From NCBI GenBank assembly GCA_014529385.2, contig CM043959.1:13759309-13823308 (forward strand): a DNA stretch of 64,000 bases, written 5' to 3'. Under the pieces are notes generated by a model. That model was not told the DNA's origin, did no database searches, and saw only the letters and a list, made by a program, of their open reading frames with translations. Both the position numbers and the translations under genes were made by a program. Source of the DNA: Adiantum capillus-veneris. Lineage: Eukaryota > Streptophyta > Polypodiopsida > Polypodiales > Pteridaceae. The first letter of the stretch is position 1. Every line of letters begins with the position of its first letter. Shown in pieces: positions 1 through 14,689 of this stretch.

Positions 1-30
1 CACTCTCCTTCTGCTCCCCGATCCCCTTCA
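1..30 (+). repeat. 3' end of the 5' LTR (truncated by window)
   Basis: The final bases CCCCGATCCCCTTCA are the same as the end of the LTR at 2877-3053, and the stretch ends in the CA expected of an LTR. The rest of the 5' LTR lies outside the window, so the target duplication cannot be checked. Confidence 0.85.
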
Positions 31-32
31 AT

Positions 33-45
33 TGGTATCAGCGCT
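33..45 (+). other. Primer binding site, tRNA-iMet type
   Basis: TGGTATCAGCGCT begins two bases after the LTR end. It differs by one base from the usual plant initiator-Met PBS TGGTATCAGAGC. It marks the minus-strand DNA start site and fixes the element's orientation as plus. Confidence 0.85.
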
Positions 46-973
46 AAGGTGACCGTGGAGAGCACGACGGCTTTGAGAGCTTTGAGGCGATAGCTCGCTG
101 GCTCTTGACGGTAGAGAGATTAAGAAAGCTTGGAAGCTTTGTGAGAATGCAATAGGAGCTTGTGAGCTCAGTTGAGAGTGATGTATGCTCTTGTGGAAGC
201 TCAGAAAGGAGTGTGGAAGATTGTGTGTAAGTGAAGGTGCTGCCCTAAAACTGTGTGCACAGCAGCACTGTTTTCAGATTCGTTTTTCTCCTTGTAGAAT
301 GCAGATCTGAGAATTTTGTCTGGCACACCCATCCGTTTCAACGTTGTGTACAACTTTGCAGAAGAAACTTTTTGCAAATTCCTCACTGTTTTGCTGATAT
401 TCAGCTCAGACTGACTGTATACAGAAATTCCAGATTTTCTGTTATCGCATTGTGTATCTTTCTTTGCTTGAGACAGTGGTTTGCTCTCAGGTGGGAGAGT
501 CTTGTGATCTCGAGAATTGTTTGCCATAGTTTTGCAGAGCTTATGCATGTATATTGAGTGTAGTTTGATGCGCATTGATTGCTCATTGTATTGAGCTTGC
601 AGGACAATGGTTATTTTGTGTTGATAGCCATTGTGCGTCGAAACTCTGGCGAAATTTTCCCAGGAGTTTTATGCGTATCATTTATGCGATCTAGGTAGAG
701 ATTGCAGGTTGCACTCAGCATTTGCATGCGGTGTTCTCTGCAGGTGGGAGATTTGTGCGTGTGTATGCATCCATACCGCACAGTGTGGGCTTGGTGATTA
801 GCTCACAGATTGCAGTGTGATACTAGAGCATGCGAGGCTTGTATTGACATTGCGGGAGCTCTATTTTGGAGTGTGTCTCACAGGTTTTACATTGTGTTTC
901 TGGCCATATTTGTAGACAGTTTCCAGGTGTTGTTGGTGAGGTGGTTTTGCTATCTAGCTTGCTACTTGTGCTC
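45..973 (+). other. Long untranslated leader of the copia-like element
   Basis: No gag-like coding sequence is visible between the PBS and the chosen gag start. Short ORFs here (for example 255-557) have no recognisable motif. A 0.9-kb leader is long for an element whose whole internal region is 2.85 kb. The sequence is T/G-rich with many short upstream ATGs, which would discourage scanning to gag unless the leader is spliced or bypassed (inference). Confidence 0.5.
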
Positions 974-1525
974 ATGCCAGAGACAGGTGATCGATCAGAT
1001 TGTGACCTCTCACAGATGCGCATGTTTGATGGGTCAGACTTTGCGGCATGGAGAGATTGTATGCTTGATGCATTGACACAGCGAGGGTTGCATCGACCAT
1101 TGAGTGGTGATGCAGGTAGACCTTCAAACATGTCTGACGATCAGTGGCAGGAGCTAGAGGAGATGGCACTATCTACACTCTCTTTGCACCTTGCGGAATC
1201 TGTATATGCTCTTGTTATGTATGAGACTACTTCGAGAGCACTTTGGTGCAGATTACATGAAATGTATGATAGATATGAGTCATCACGGACTCGTGTGAGA
1301 CATGTACATTCACGAGTACACCGACAGGTGACATGTTGGTATTGTGGTCATTATGGACACGTTAGACGACGCTGTTTTCATCGTATGCGACATCGTAGGA
1401 GACATGGCAGTCTCAGAGATGTATGTAGTGATGCCATGGACTCAGTTGCTTTGACAGTTGAGGCACATGTAGTGTCGGAGTATACTAGTGACGGGGATGT
1501 CACTTTTATCTCGACCTATGCATGA
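974..1525 (+). CDS. Copia-type Gag with CCHC zinc knuckle
   Basis: Structural nucleocapsid-type protein of the copia-like element, 183 residues from the ATG at 974. The frame is open from 866, but 974 (MPETGDRSD) places the start just before the conserved FDGSDFAAWRDCMLDAL segment, the region where copia Gags carry F-x-G-x-N/D-[FY]-x-x-W. A stretch with LxLHLAESVYALVMYETTSRALW follows the usual Gag (UBN2-like) order. The zinc knuckle CWYCGHYGHVRRRC (CX2CX4HX4C) is flanked by Arg-rich sequence, consistent with RNA binding. The ORF ends at a TGA (1523-1525), but the same frame then stays open to 2797, so this is the front of a Gag-Pro polyprotein. It is shorter than typical plant copia Gags. 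Confidence 0.8.
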   Translation: MPETGDRSDCDLSQMRMFDGSDFAAWRDCMLDALTQRGLHRPLSGDAGRPSNMSDDQWQELEEMALSTLSLHLAESVYALVMYETTSRALWCRLHEMYDRYESSRTRVRHVHSRVHRQVTCWYCGHYGHVRRRCFHRMRHRRRHGSLRDVCSDAMDSVALTVEAHVVSEYTSDGDVTFISTYA

Positions 1526-1537
1526 GATGCTATACAT

Positions 1538-2797
1538 GTGGATAGTGCATTCCCTTCGCAGTGGTTGCTAGACGCAGATGCTATGTTTCATGTCACGCCG
1601 CATCGTGCATGGTTTTGTAGCTATTCTAGCGGGATGCTTGGCAATGTACGTTTGATCGATGGATCGGTGCATGCGATAGCAGGTGCAGGAGATGTGAGAC
1701 TGTCATTACCGAGTGGTGCATCTTACTTGTTACGACATGTGCGCTATGTACCAGATTTGACAGTGAGTTTAATCTCGATTGGTCAGCTTAGAGATTGTGG
1801 ATGTCAGATTTCGCTACGAGAGCGAGATTTTGTGATGCATTTGGGTTCGCTAGTGATTGTGAGAGGTGCCAGGAGTGGTACAGGTTACCCATTGCATGTG
1901 GATCACAGGAGAGACGGTGTTGTCTCTGTGATCACGCAGCCAGGTAGAGAGCGAGAGAGCAGGCGAGTCTCTTTTGCTCATGGGTTGCAGGGTACTTTGC
2001 ATGGAGTGCAGAGTAGTGAGCTCGTTGTGCACACAATTGGGGCACGACTTGAGCAGTCACACAGAGAGGTGACAGAGTCAGACATGCATGCTTTGCTAGT
2101 GACTGAGCAAAGCAGAGAGTCACTTGTGCTAGATACTCCTATGCAGGATAGACAGGTAGAGCGGTCTTGCTCTAGTGAGTCACGACAGGAGGACGTTGTG
2201 CAAGAGTCTATGCATACAGAGTTAGAGCATGAGAGCTCTAGTGAGTCACAGCAGATTGAGTGGTCATGTTTGCAGTGGATGATTGAGACTGAGATGTCAG
2301 CGATTATGCAGTCATTCCTTTCTATGCTCGATAGTGAGCATGGGGATATAGTTGTGCAGGATATGTCTTCCAGCAGACACCTAGAGCAACTGGTTTGCTC
2401 TGAGGTTGCACACCAGGTTGATGCGTCTTTTGCGGACAGTCAGGAGATGCATGTGGCTGACACGCCTTGTCAGTCAGAGATGCCTATTGCCAGGGATATA
2501 TATGTTGATGCATGCTCCGTAGAGCTAGCAGGGCCCGCTAGCATTGCATCGGCATTCAGTGGTCTCATGTATGAGATGCTGATCTTGAAACCGGATATCG
2601 TAGCTGCAGTGGGAGCATTTGTAGTTGGGGTTGTCAGTCGTTTGTTGACTAATGATGGCATAGTGCACGAGGGAGATATGCAGGTATTGCGTACATACTT
2701 GCAGTACGTGTGCAGTACGTCTGGTGGTGTATGGACTTACACGGGAGTAGGACAGCCGAATGCACACGATCACAGCCAACCAGTGGGCATAGGTTGA
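1538..2797 (+). CDS. Protease-like ORF with long unrecognised C-terminal half
   Basis: Continues the gag frame after the TGA at 1523-1525, with no other stop for about 420 codons. The first 110 residues have the order of a copia aspartic protease: WLLDADAMFHVTPHRAWF at the active site, GxGDVRLxLPSG, then the VRYVPDLTVSLISIGQL segment. The catalytic triplet, usually D-S/T-G, reads D-A-D here, so proteolysis is probably lost. The remaining 300 residues are rich in Ser, Glu, Gln and His and show no integrase, RT or RNase H motif; a hydrophobic patch lies near the C-terminus (AAVGAFVVGVVSRLL). The region may be a remnant diverged beyond recognition or a non-pol accessory domain. The first codon given is GTG; there is no need for an independent start if the stop is read through or is a recent mutation. 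Confidence 0.65.
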   Translation: MDSAFPSQWLLDADAMFHVTPHRAWFCSYSSGMLGNVRLIDGSVHAIAGAGDVRLSLPSGASYLLRHVRYVPDLTVSLISIGQLRDCGCQISLRERDFVMHLGSLVIVRGARSGTGYPLHVDHRRDGVVSVITQPGRERESRRVSFAHGLQGTLHGVQSSELVVHTIGARLEQSHREVTESDMHALLVTEQSRESLVLDTPMQDRQVERSCSSESRQEDVVQESMHTELEHESSSESQQIEWSCLQWMIETEMSAIMQSFLSMLDSEHGDIVVQDMSSSRHLEQLVCSEVAHQVDASFADSQEMHVADTPCQSEMPIARDIYVDACSVELAGPASIASAFSGLMYEMLILKPDIVAAVGAFVVGVVSRLLTNDGIVHEGDMQVLRTYLQYVCSTSGGVWTYTGVGQPNAHDHSQPVGIG

Positions 2798-2865
2798 GAG
2801 CGGTTTTCTCTCACCTTTTGTAGTCTTTAGACTAGGTTCTCTTGCTTAAAGGCACAGTCGCCTTT

Positions 2866-2876
2866 AAGTGGGAGGT
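2866..2876 (+). other. Polypurine tract of copia-like element
   Basis: AAGTGGGAGGT lies directly before the TGTTGGGG start of the 3' LTR, the expected position of the plus-strand primer. Confidence 0.75.
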
Positions 2877-3053
2877 TGTTGGGGTATAGGCGTATGTGCC
2901 GCCAAGAGTCTGGGCGTCCACTGACTTGTATACCTTATACATAGCATAAGTGTATAGGGGGCTGCTCACTCTTTTGAGTCTCCCCACCCACATCGTGTGT
3001 GTCTTCTTCTCTCTGTCTCACTCTCCGTCTGTGGTGCTCCCCGATCCCCTTCA
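2877..3053 (+). repeat. 3' LTR of copia-like element (177 bp)
   Basis: Starts TGTTGGGGTATAGG after the purine tract and ends CCCCTTCA, matching bases 1-30. It contains a TATA-like TATACCTTATACATAG stretch. The LTR is very short for a plant copia element. The sequence after it (3054 on) belongs to a different element, so insertion happened there. Confidence 0.85.
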
Positions 3054-3198
3054 TGTTTTGCGGTTTTTTGCAAACCACTTCTTTTCTGGTATTTTGACCA
3101 GTTTTTTTCACTTTTTGTCTATGGCTCCTTTTGGAAAAGTTGTTCAACTAGTAATCAGGAGTATACTGGTCAAATCTTGATGTCAGATGTCTACCTAG

Positions 3199-3220
3199 AA
3201 CATGGATCGCGATCCATGTT
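3199..3220. repeat. Perfect 22-bp palindrome
   Basis: The inner 20 bases read ACATGGATCGCGATCCATGT and one further A/T pair extends the symmetry. The core ATCGCGAT resembles the ATCGTGAT core of the palindromes in the large element's leader. Confidence 0.9.
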
Positions 3221-3472
3221 GGGAAGCACCTAGGCATGAAATTTGGTTCTGTGGATTCCTTGCTTCTAGTTGGTCCCATTTCTCATCCCTTTTTGGATTT
3301 GGACAAATAAAAGTTCAGTTTTTCCTTTTTTCCAAGGTTTTGGTCTTCTCACTCCAATGTTTTGATTTTTATGGCCTTCTAGTCCTCTTTTTCTCACCAA
3401 ACTCAAGGTTCTGATGCCTGAGAGCCTGTCCTGAGCAAAGGAAATAGTTTTAGCAGATTTTGCCAAAAAGGT

Positions 3473-3492
3473 ACATGGATCCCAATCCATGT
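3473..3492. repeat. Inverted repeat ACATGGAT-CCCA-ATCCATGT
   Basis: Eight-base perfect arms around CCCA, a decayed copy of the palindrome at 3199-3220. Confidence 0.85.
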
Positions 3493-4025
3493 TTGGCATG
3501 ATTTTTGACAGGTTTTTGCACAGTCTTTTTCAACAAGTATTTTTATCCCCTTCTTGAAAGTTTTACTGGGTTTGGTCCAGTTTTGAAGCTCTGACCATCA
3601 CTTCTTCAATTTTTCCGAGTTATGGTCTTCAACACCAAAATAAGGTTTTTGACATTTTTCCCTCGATCCTTTTGGCCACAAATGATGGTGTAATTTGTTA
3701 CCTAACCTACTCCTACAACTGAAATGAATATGCAAACATAATTGAACTTCACAGTACAGAAATAACAACAATGTGTGGTGGAACAGCCCTTTCTAAGCAT
3801 GTAAAAAATCAAAGAACGAAATACTATCTTGTACTTCACTCACAACTTTCTTTGCTCTTAAGGAATAGCACTGGCTAGTCTCGGACTCCAATCTCTATTA
3901 AGCACTAAACCTACGTCTAGCTGCTTCATTGTCTATGGGTAAGCGGAACGATTATCAAAAGCTTGAAGGAAAATTTTATTTTTATTTTTTTGTACATTGA
4001 GTCACTCACCACCTAAGGATCGGTT

Positions 4026-4043
4026 TCCCCGGCAGCGGCGCCA
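4026..4043 (-). other. Primer binding site, tRNA-Asp type
   Basis: On the minus strand this reads TGGCGCCGCTGCCGGGGA, one base away from the TGGCGCCGTTGCCGGGGA complementary to the 3' end of tRNA-Asp and used by plant Athila/Tat-type elements. One base separates it from TGCTAGC (4045 onward), the LTR terminus. Confidence 0.85.
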
Positions 4044-4044
4044 A

Positions 4045-4850
4045 TGCTAGCGGGTCGCCACGACGGACGTCTGCAGCATACCTCTTTTGTACTAACATAA
4101 TGCATAATGTCAATATGCAAGGAAGCAACTCAGGGTGGGGCACGGAGACTTAATGAGAGTGTCAATCTCACCAAAGTGAACTAAAGGACTACTCGTTCTT
4201 ACAACAAAAACAAATCAACCACTTCCTAGTCAGACAATCAGTATGCATCCATTCTCAACACTCAACATAATCACGCCTTTTTGATATCCAAACGAATCCG
4301 GAATGTCACGAAACTTAAGGAGAGGTATCACAACACTTATGGGCTTAATCCTACCAAGTTTTGTCACCATCTGGGAAGGTACATAAATCACGATCCATCA
4401 CAGAAAATGTGCAGAAAATTGAAACAGAAGTACTTGGAAAGATCCACCTTAAGCATAGAAACACTTATCCATGGTCAAAACATAAAAAAAAAACCATTTT
4501 AACTCCCAAATCAATGCATTTAGCTCACAAACGGTACGTCGCGAACCACAACAGAATTGAAAATTATTACACTTAGATTGTAGAGCAAGAGACAAGGAAC
4601 GCAATTGGCTATTCGAAATAGAATTCTGATTACCCGTTCAGGAGAAAAGATGATTACAAGTTGTAGTCACAAGAAGCTTCCACAGTGCATGTTTTCTTTC
4701 CTCCTAGCTAATGATAATCCCCTCTTCAAAACTAAGGGTTTTGACTTTAAAAGTTAGGGGGCTTTCCCATGGCCATCCGGCCTCTTACAAGTGGTAGACT
4801 CAGAGAAATAAGAAAAGGGGTATGGTCTAATCTCATCATGATTACAACTC
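4045..4850 (-). repeat. LTR of a Ty3/gypsy (OTA-type) element, outer end unresolved
   Basis: The inner edge is firm: TGCTAGCGGGTCGCC on the plus strand next to the PBS. The outer edge must lie before the foreign gag ORF ending at 4864, but I cannot see a second copy or target duplication, so the end is approximate. The LTR appears inserted in the minus-strand element whose gag starts at 5337. AT-rich TTTAAAAGT at about 4748 could be a minus-strand TATA region. Confidence 0.4.
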
Positions 4851-4863
4851 ATCTTAGGCTGAA

Positions 4864-5337
4864 TTACAGGGTTTTTCTCCAAAAAAATAGTGTCCACCGG
4901 GTGTGCATACGCTTGTATGCGTCCATATCCACCAAAAAATTGTCTCTGCTTCTTTTGACCTTGGGGGCCTGATTGCGTCTTGAGGACTTCCTGTAGTGAT
5001 CAGTGTCAGCATCCCAGTTACCTTCCTCTTTAGTTTCAGTCTTTGTCTCTTCTTTGGCGACTACCCTTGCTACCCTTGGCCTCAACTGCCTTGCGTATCG
5101 ACCGAGAACTCTTGGTTTTGTGTTCCTCACACTCATCCTTCTTCTCCTTGAGTGACTGGAATGTTGAGAGTCTCTGGCCTCTTCAGCATTACTATGCTCC
5201 TCTTGAGCCTCAATCTCACTCTCAGGGTCCTTAGTATCAGACTCTCTTTCTCACACTTCAGGAATATGGTCGACACGTGTGGAATCAGTGCCCAACCGGG
5301 TTGACGGTTTGCGACCACGACTGACTTTGGGCGGCAT
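4864..5337 (-). pseudogene. Gag N-terminal fragment of a minus-strand retroelement
   Basis: From the ATG at 5337 (MPPKVSRGRKPSTRLG) one frame runs to 4864, broken only by a TGA at 5251-5253. The product is strongly charged: an Arg/Lys-rich start, an acidic middle (EIEAQEEHSNAEEARDS), then Arg-rich sequence and a tail with WTLFFWRK. This composition and the position about 70 bp after a PBS-like site fit the disordered N-terminus of a plant gypsy Gag, but no capsid or zinc-knuckle domain is present and no family can be named. The C-terminal side is cut off by the LTR at 4045-4850. Confidence 0.45.
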
Positions 5338-5403
5338 CTTTGTAGTAGCTGAGAATTCTAACTAGGAGATAGATTTGTCTGGTCGAAGAGTGATCAGCTC
5401 TAA

Positions 5404-5418
5404 CCACCGTGATCGCCA
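5404..5418 (-). other. Possible primer binding site of the 5.3-kb gag element
   Basis: TGGCGATCACGGTGG on the minus strand, about 70 bp before the gag ATG and 3 bases after a CA (5422 on the plus strand reads TGGAATGG). It starts TGGCGA as a PBS should, but I could not assign a tRNA. Confidence 0.3.
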
Positions 5419-5421
5419 AAA

Positions 5422-6100
5422 TGGAATGGGAGCTGGTCTCTTCAAACGACTTATTCCAGTGTTAGAATTCAGAGCTACTGATTACCTCATTACTTCATAG
5501 AACTGAAACAGAGTACTGGACTGAAATAGAGAACTGAACTGGAATGATATATTGAAATGAAAGACACAATTGGAAGACTGGAAATAGTATTTGTAGAGTT
5601 AGATCATTAGCTCAAGGATAACCAATACAGTATACAATGGGTTTAAGCTCATATGAAGTCTGAGGATTGATTACAAGAGTAAATGAGTACAAGGTGAATC
5701 TAGAATCTAAGAGCTCGTAAACTAAAAGTGTTTAGAAAGCCAAAATCCAAAAAGCCAAGAAGCGAGGTTACAGTGTAGCGGGTCCTATTTATAGCTCTCA
5801 AGAGTTACTGCAGTAACTACCTACGATAATTACTGCCATTGTAACTGTTCCCGCTTCCTGCTGGTTGGCCTTCTAAGGGGTAGTTCCCGCCTGCTTGGAC
5901 TGTCCTCACCTTCTAGAGGTTCCCTAAACAGTTTGGCTTTGCTTGCTCCACCCCTCCCTGGAGCGCCACCTCCCTCCCACCACTCATCTCAATGGGAACA
6001 TGGAGGCCCAGTTCTTGTGGTGCCCTCATTTGCGAGTCACTTTCCTTGTTGGTTGTAGGTAGGTGAATCTACTGTGGTAGCGAATGTTGGCAATGGAAAG
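5422..6100 (-). repeat. LTR-like region with TATA box, outer end unresolved
   Basis: A sequence with promoter features lies upstream (minus strand) of the gag fragment: CTATAAATAG at 5785-5794, then about 360 bp to the presumed PBS. No second copy is in the window, so the boundaries are inferred from the PBS-like site and the TATA box only. Confidence 0.35.
5785..5794 (-). promoter_or_regulatory. TATA box
   Basis: CTATAAATAG on the minus strand is a near-ideal plant TATA box. It points toward the gag fragment at 5337-4864 and would give a start site near 5755-5760. Confidence 0.55.
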
Positions 6101-6566
6101 GGCTTGGCTCCCCATGCACCCTCGTGTGCATTTCTTTGGTGTGGTGGTGGACAAGTGACCTACTATGTGTGGTGCCTTTGTCGTTCATGATGGTGATGCT
6201 AATGTGGAACTTGGGAACCTTGTGGCTTCGTCGTGGCTCTGTAGATTCTTCTTACATAAATCTTGTGCTCTCTTTTTACTTGTATGGGTATTGTAGTATC
6301 TATGTGAGAGAGCCTATTTGTGGGGTCCTTTTACATCTTCTAGCTCATCATGGCATATCGCATGCATGAAGTTTAAGTTGGCTTGTAAGCTTCCCAAGTT
6401 GCGGCTCCTTGTAAAAGCCCAAACCTCTATAATTTCTTTCTGTTTAATCTCAATTAGCTCATAATGAGCATTGCAAAATAACATTAAAAAATTAAAGTGA
6501 GATCCATTAAGTGGGTTCAATTTTTAACTCATTTGGAGGTTCGATTGAGTACAGCTATGTGATGTT

Positions 6567-11822
<5,256 letters not shown>

Positions 11823-12285
11823 TATTAGGGTTATGAAATCTCTCTAGATTCATCTAATCAGTCCTTGTGTCTCCCAGGGACATGTGCTAGGGAGTGAGGA
11901 CTATTTTATGGCTGTGCCCGATGAATGTGAGGCAATTTCTCATGTTGAAACATTCCAACTATGTTTTGCTCAGGGTTTTGGATTGGTTCCATGGCCATGT
12001 AGGCTCCTCTTGCCTCAAGGTAGATTTTCCTCTTGTAATCCATTTCCTTCCGAGGTTCCTAGTGACTCGTAGCCCCATCTTTTGATGCTCTTTCTCGTTT
12101 ATGGGATTTTTCTCAGTCATGGATCTAGAGGGTTGGGTTGGGTAGCCTTGTTATTTCCCTATATAGGGATCTAGGAGGGTCACCTCTTATGTAGTACAGT
12201 ACAACTCTCAGAGTTACAACAGATCAGCCTTGCAGAATGGTCTGATATTTTTGCAGCACATCAACAACCTAGTATTTTTCTCGTT
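11823..12285 (+). repeat. LTR family L, copy 1 (3' part deleted)
   Basis: Begins TATTAGGGTTATGAAATCTCTCTAG, aligning with TGTTAGAGTTATG...ATCTCTC at 13643 and 19773. Shared landmarks follow in order: ACATGTGCTAGGGAGTGAGGA, GGTTTTGG, CATGTAGGCTCCTCTTGCCTC, and CTTTTTGATGCTCTTTC-like text. Similarity stops at about 12285, and the next sequence matches the internal region at 16820. The last two-thirds of the LTR and the front of the internal region are therefore missing. Confidence 0.75.
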
Positions 12286-13642
12286 TGATCGGTAGTAGAA
12301 AACTTTTTGATTCTAATTCTTGGTTTCCTTGCCCATTTCTTGTGGCTTTGGATGGTGTGTTTTATCCTATAGTACAGTAAGTATCTTGATAGATGTTCTT
12401 TTTTAGCCACTTAATGGTCGTTTCACCTTTTTGACTTTTGGTGTGATTGTTGCTCTTCCTAGTGCATCCAAGCAATAGTTCTTATGCCTTGTCTTCCATA
12501 TTGATCTATGGAAGACACTCCTACTTCTCTTATTGTTTTGTATAGGTGGATAGTGGTCCTTCTTGAACTAGGAACCAATTACAATTAGCCACAACATTCT
12601 TCAAAGTAAGGAGATGTTCTTCTCAATTCTCCCAGTTCTGGTTCTAAGTTCCACATGTATATTTTCTTTTGGATTCACCTACCTCAGGTGATCCAATTAC
12701 ATAGGTAGAGATTGTTGGAGAGTTATGGCAATTATCCATTGTCCAAGTGTTCTCCCTTCAAGCGAGAGTGCAAAACCAGCTTGAGAGTCAATTTCTAGGC
12801 CTACTTGCTTTAGTTTTGGTGGCTCCATGAGAAACAAACAAGATTGATAGTCTATTTGGTGGCTTTCTATAGCACATTATTCTTCTCTTGTAGGGCTTGG
12901 ATGCAGGGTCTCTAGATCTTGCCATATTAGCTTCAGTCTCAATGTTGATGTGTATTCCTTTTTGTTATGGATATATGTTCTCAAATTCATGTTAAAAGTG
13001 AGGTGACATTCTCTTGAGATGTGTTGCAGATAGATGAAGATTACTAGCAATTTTTGCTCTAATTTTGATGAAGTTCTTTCAAATACAGTTTGCAACTCAT
13101 CATTCTATATGGTGGTTGGTGCAGTTCCTTGGTACTTCATCATTGGACAATTGCTTTCCCAATAGCTCAGGTCATCCCCTTCTTTGGACTTCTGGTAGTA
13201 CCTCGGAGATTCTAGTATGTGGTATGTGATAGGAGGTGCATGTCTGGGATTTTTGACTCTTTAATCAAGGGTGGTGGAGCACTTGAGAGTTGGGGGCATG
13301 ATCCGGATACGAATAGTCCATGCCTTTACTCTCAATTTTGATGCATTTTCTTAGGGAAGATCAATAGCAATCAGTATCTTTTGTAGATGCTAGTTGTACA
13401 ACTTGTGAGTTGGTTGAGTTGAGGAGATTCTTGTCAAAGGTTGATTTACTTTTAGCAAGCAAACAACATTTTACTTCCTGGACGTCTGTCAAGGGTAGTG
13501 GTTGGATAGTACTACGATCGTGTATTGTTTGACCTCGGAGTTATGTACCATATATGCTTGTTCACAAAACCCTCTCTTTATAGTTACAGATTGCTCTCTG
13601 TAGCTTCATGGTCCGTCTTCCTTTCTAGGAGCTGAGAGGGGG
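12286..13642 (+). mobile_element. Internal remnant 1 of family L retroelement
   Basis: The 12330-13230 part is similar to 16820-17660 (shared phrases such as TTTCTTGTGGCTTTGGAT, AGTAAGTATCTTG, CTAGGAACCA and GAGATGTTCTTCT). The 13390-13642 part matches 19562-19772, including CACAAAACCCTCTCTTTATAGTT. It ends in a purine tract before LTR copy 2. No reading frame survives and I recognise no pol motif. Confidence 0.65.
13634..13642 (+). other. Polypurine tract before LTR copy 2
   Basis: GAGAGGGGG immediately precedes TGTTAGAG. The equivalent GAGAGGGAG lies at 19764-19772 before copy 3. Confidence 0.75.
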
Positions 13643-13991
13643 TGTTAGAGTTATGGCATCTCTCTGCATATTTCCAGTTGGTCCCAATGACTCCCATAGA
13701 CATGTGTTAGGGAGTGAGGATTGTTTTGTGGTTGTGCCTGCCAAGTCTAAAGCAATTTTCTTAGGTGGGGACATTCTATTTATGTTTGGTTCAAGGTTTT
13801 GGCTCAGTTATGGCCACATAGGCTCCTCTTGCCTCCGGGTAGGTTTCTCCTTCACATGACATTGTCTTCCTAGGGCCCTAGGGGTCAGTAGCCCCATCTT
13901 CTAATGCTCTTTCCCACTTATGGGATTTTTCCTCAGTCGTGGAGCTAGAGATCTGAGTCAGATAGCCTTGTTATTTCCCTATGTAGAGAGT

Positions 13992-14012
13992 GGGGGGGGG
14001 GGGGGGGGGGGG
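13992..14012. repeat. Poly(G) run of 21 inside LTR copy 2
   Basis: Twenty-one G in a row where copies 1 and 3 have ordinary sequence (TATAGGGATCTAGGAGGGTCACC and similar). Probable replication-slippage expansion; length may be imprecise in an assembly. Confidence 0.95.
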
Positions 14013-14606
14013 AGTTCACCTCTTGACCAATGTAGTACAACCATAAGAAGGACGCTCCTTGGGTGCCCCAGGGAGCTTGCGGAAAATCAACCCTAGATAT
14101 CAATCTGGCATTTTTTTAGCAGATCAACAATCTAGAATTTTGCTCAATAGATCAACATCCCTAGCATTTTTTCCTAGCATCCCTTAGCATTTTTGGTGGG
14201 TAGACATGGTAGAGTTTGTTGCAGATGGTAGGCATTATGTGCAAGCATGCAGATCAGCCCCAACATTTTTCATGGGCAGTAGTGGCATTGCTTGGAGATT
14301 ATCTGCACGGTGTAGTGCATCCTTACGGAAGCCTTACACAAGCATTGTGATAATGTAGTGGTAGGGTTTCTCATCCAAGATCAAGATCTAGATTTAGATC
14401 TAGCCAAGAGGAGATGCAACGGATCTATGTTCTTAAAGCATGTTGGAGGTGGTACCCATATTGAGGCCATGCCAGTGGTCTTATGTACAGGAGCACATGG
14501 CAAAGCAGTTGGTAGGTGTGTGTACCTTGGGTCTATCCAATTGTGCATGTCAAGACCTCCTTGGTCACTTGTATGAGCAGTTTGTTAATGGAGAGCCTTT
14601 CCCACA

Positions 14607-14608
<2 letters not shown>

Positions 14609-14687
<79 letters not shown>
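14609..14687. repeat. (TC)n microsatellite inside LTR copy 2
   Basis: 79 bp of TC. It lies in the 3' third of the LTR. Confidence 0.98.

Positions 14688-14689
<2 letters not shown>

Larger units (their letters stand above)
1..3053 (+). mobile_element. Compact copia-like LTR retrotransposon lacking IN/RT
   Basis: The element is cut at the left by the window edge. The last 30 bases of the 5' LTR (1-30) match the end of a 177-bp 3' LTR (2877-3053); both finish CCCCGATCCCCTTCA. A tRNA-iMet-type PBS follows the 5' LTR end and a purine tract precedes the 3' LTR. Between them lie a 0.9-kb leader, a short gag with one zinc knuckle, and a long ORF that starts as a copia-type aspartic protease and then becomes unrecognisable. 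No integrase, reverse transcriptase or RNase H sequence is present in the roughly 2.85 kb of internal DNA. It resembles gag-bearing non-autonomous elements that depend on a partner's enzymes (inference). It sits in the leader of a minus-strand Ty3 element. Confidence 0.85.
3054..4025 (-). other. Leader of a minus-strand Ty3/gypsy element, truncated by the copia insertion
   Basis: Lies inward of the minus-strand PBS at 4026-4043, so it is the 5' leader of that element. It is T-rich, non-coding, and carries two palindromic motifs 274 bp apart (3199 and 3473) in weakly similar surroundings, suggesting old tandem repeats. The same kind of sequence occupies the leader of the large element at 47.1-48.5 kb. 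Coding sequence of this element is not present: the copia-like element begins where gag should approach. Confidence 0.5.

Noticed and set aside
4001-4100. Conserved host gene near the GC-rich stretch
   Set aside because: The GC-rich bases are the tRNA-Asp PBS and the LTR edge.
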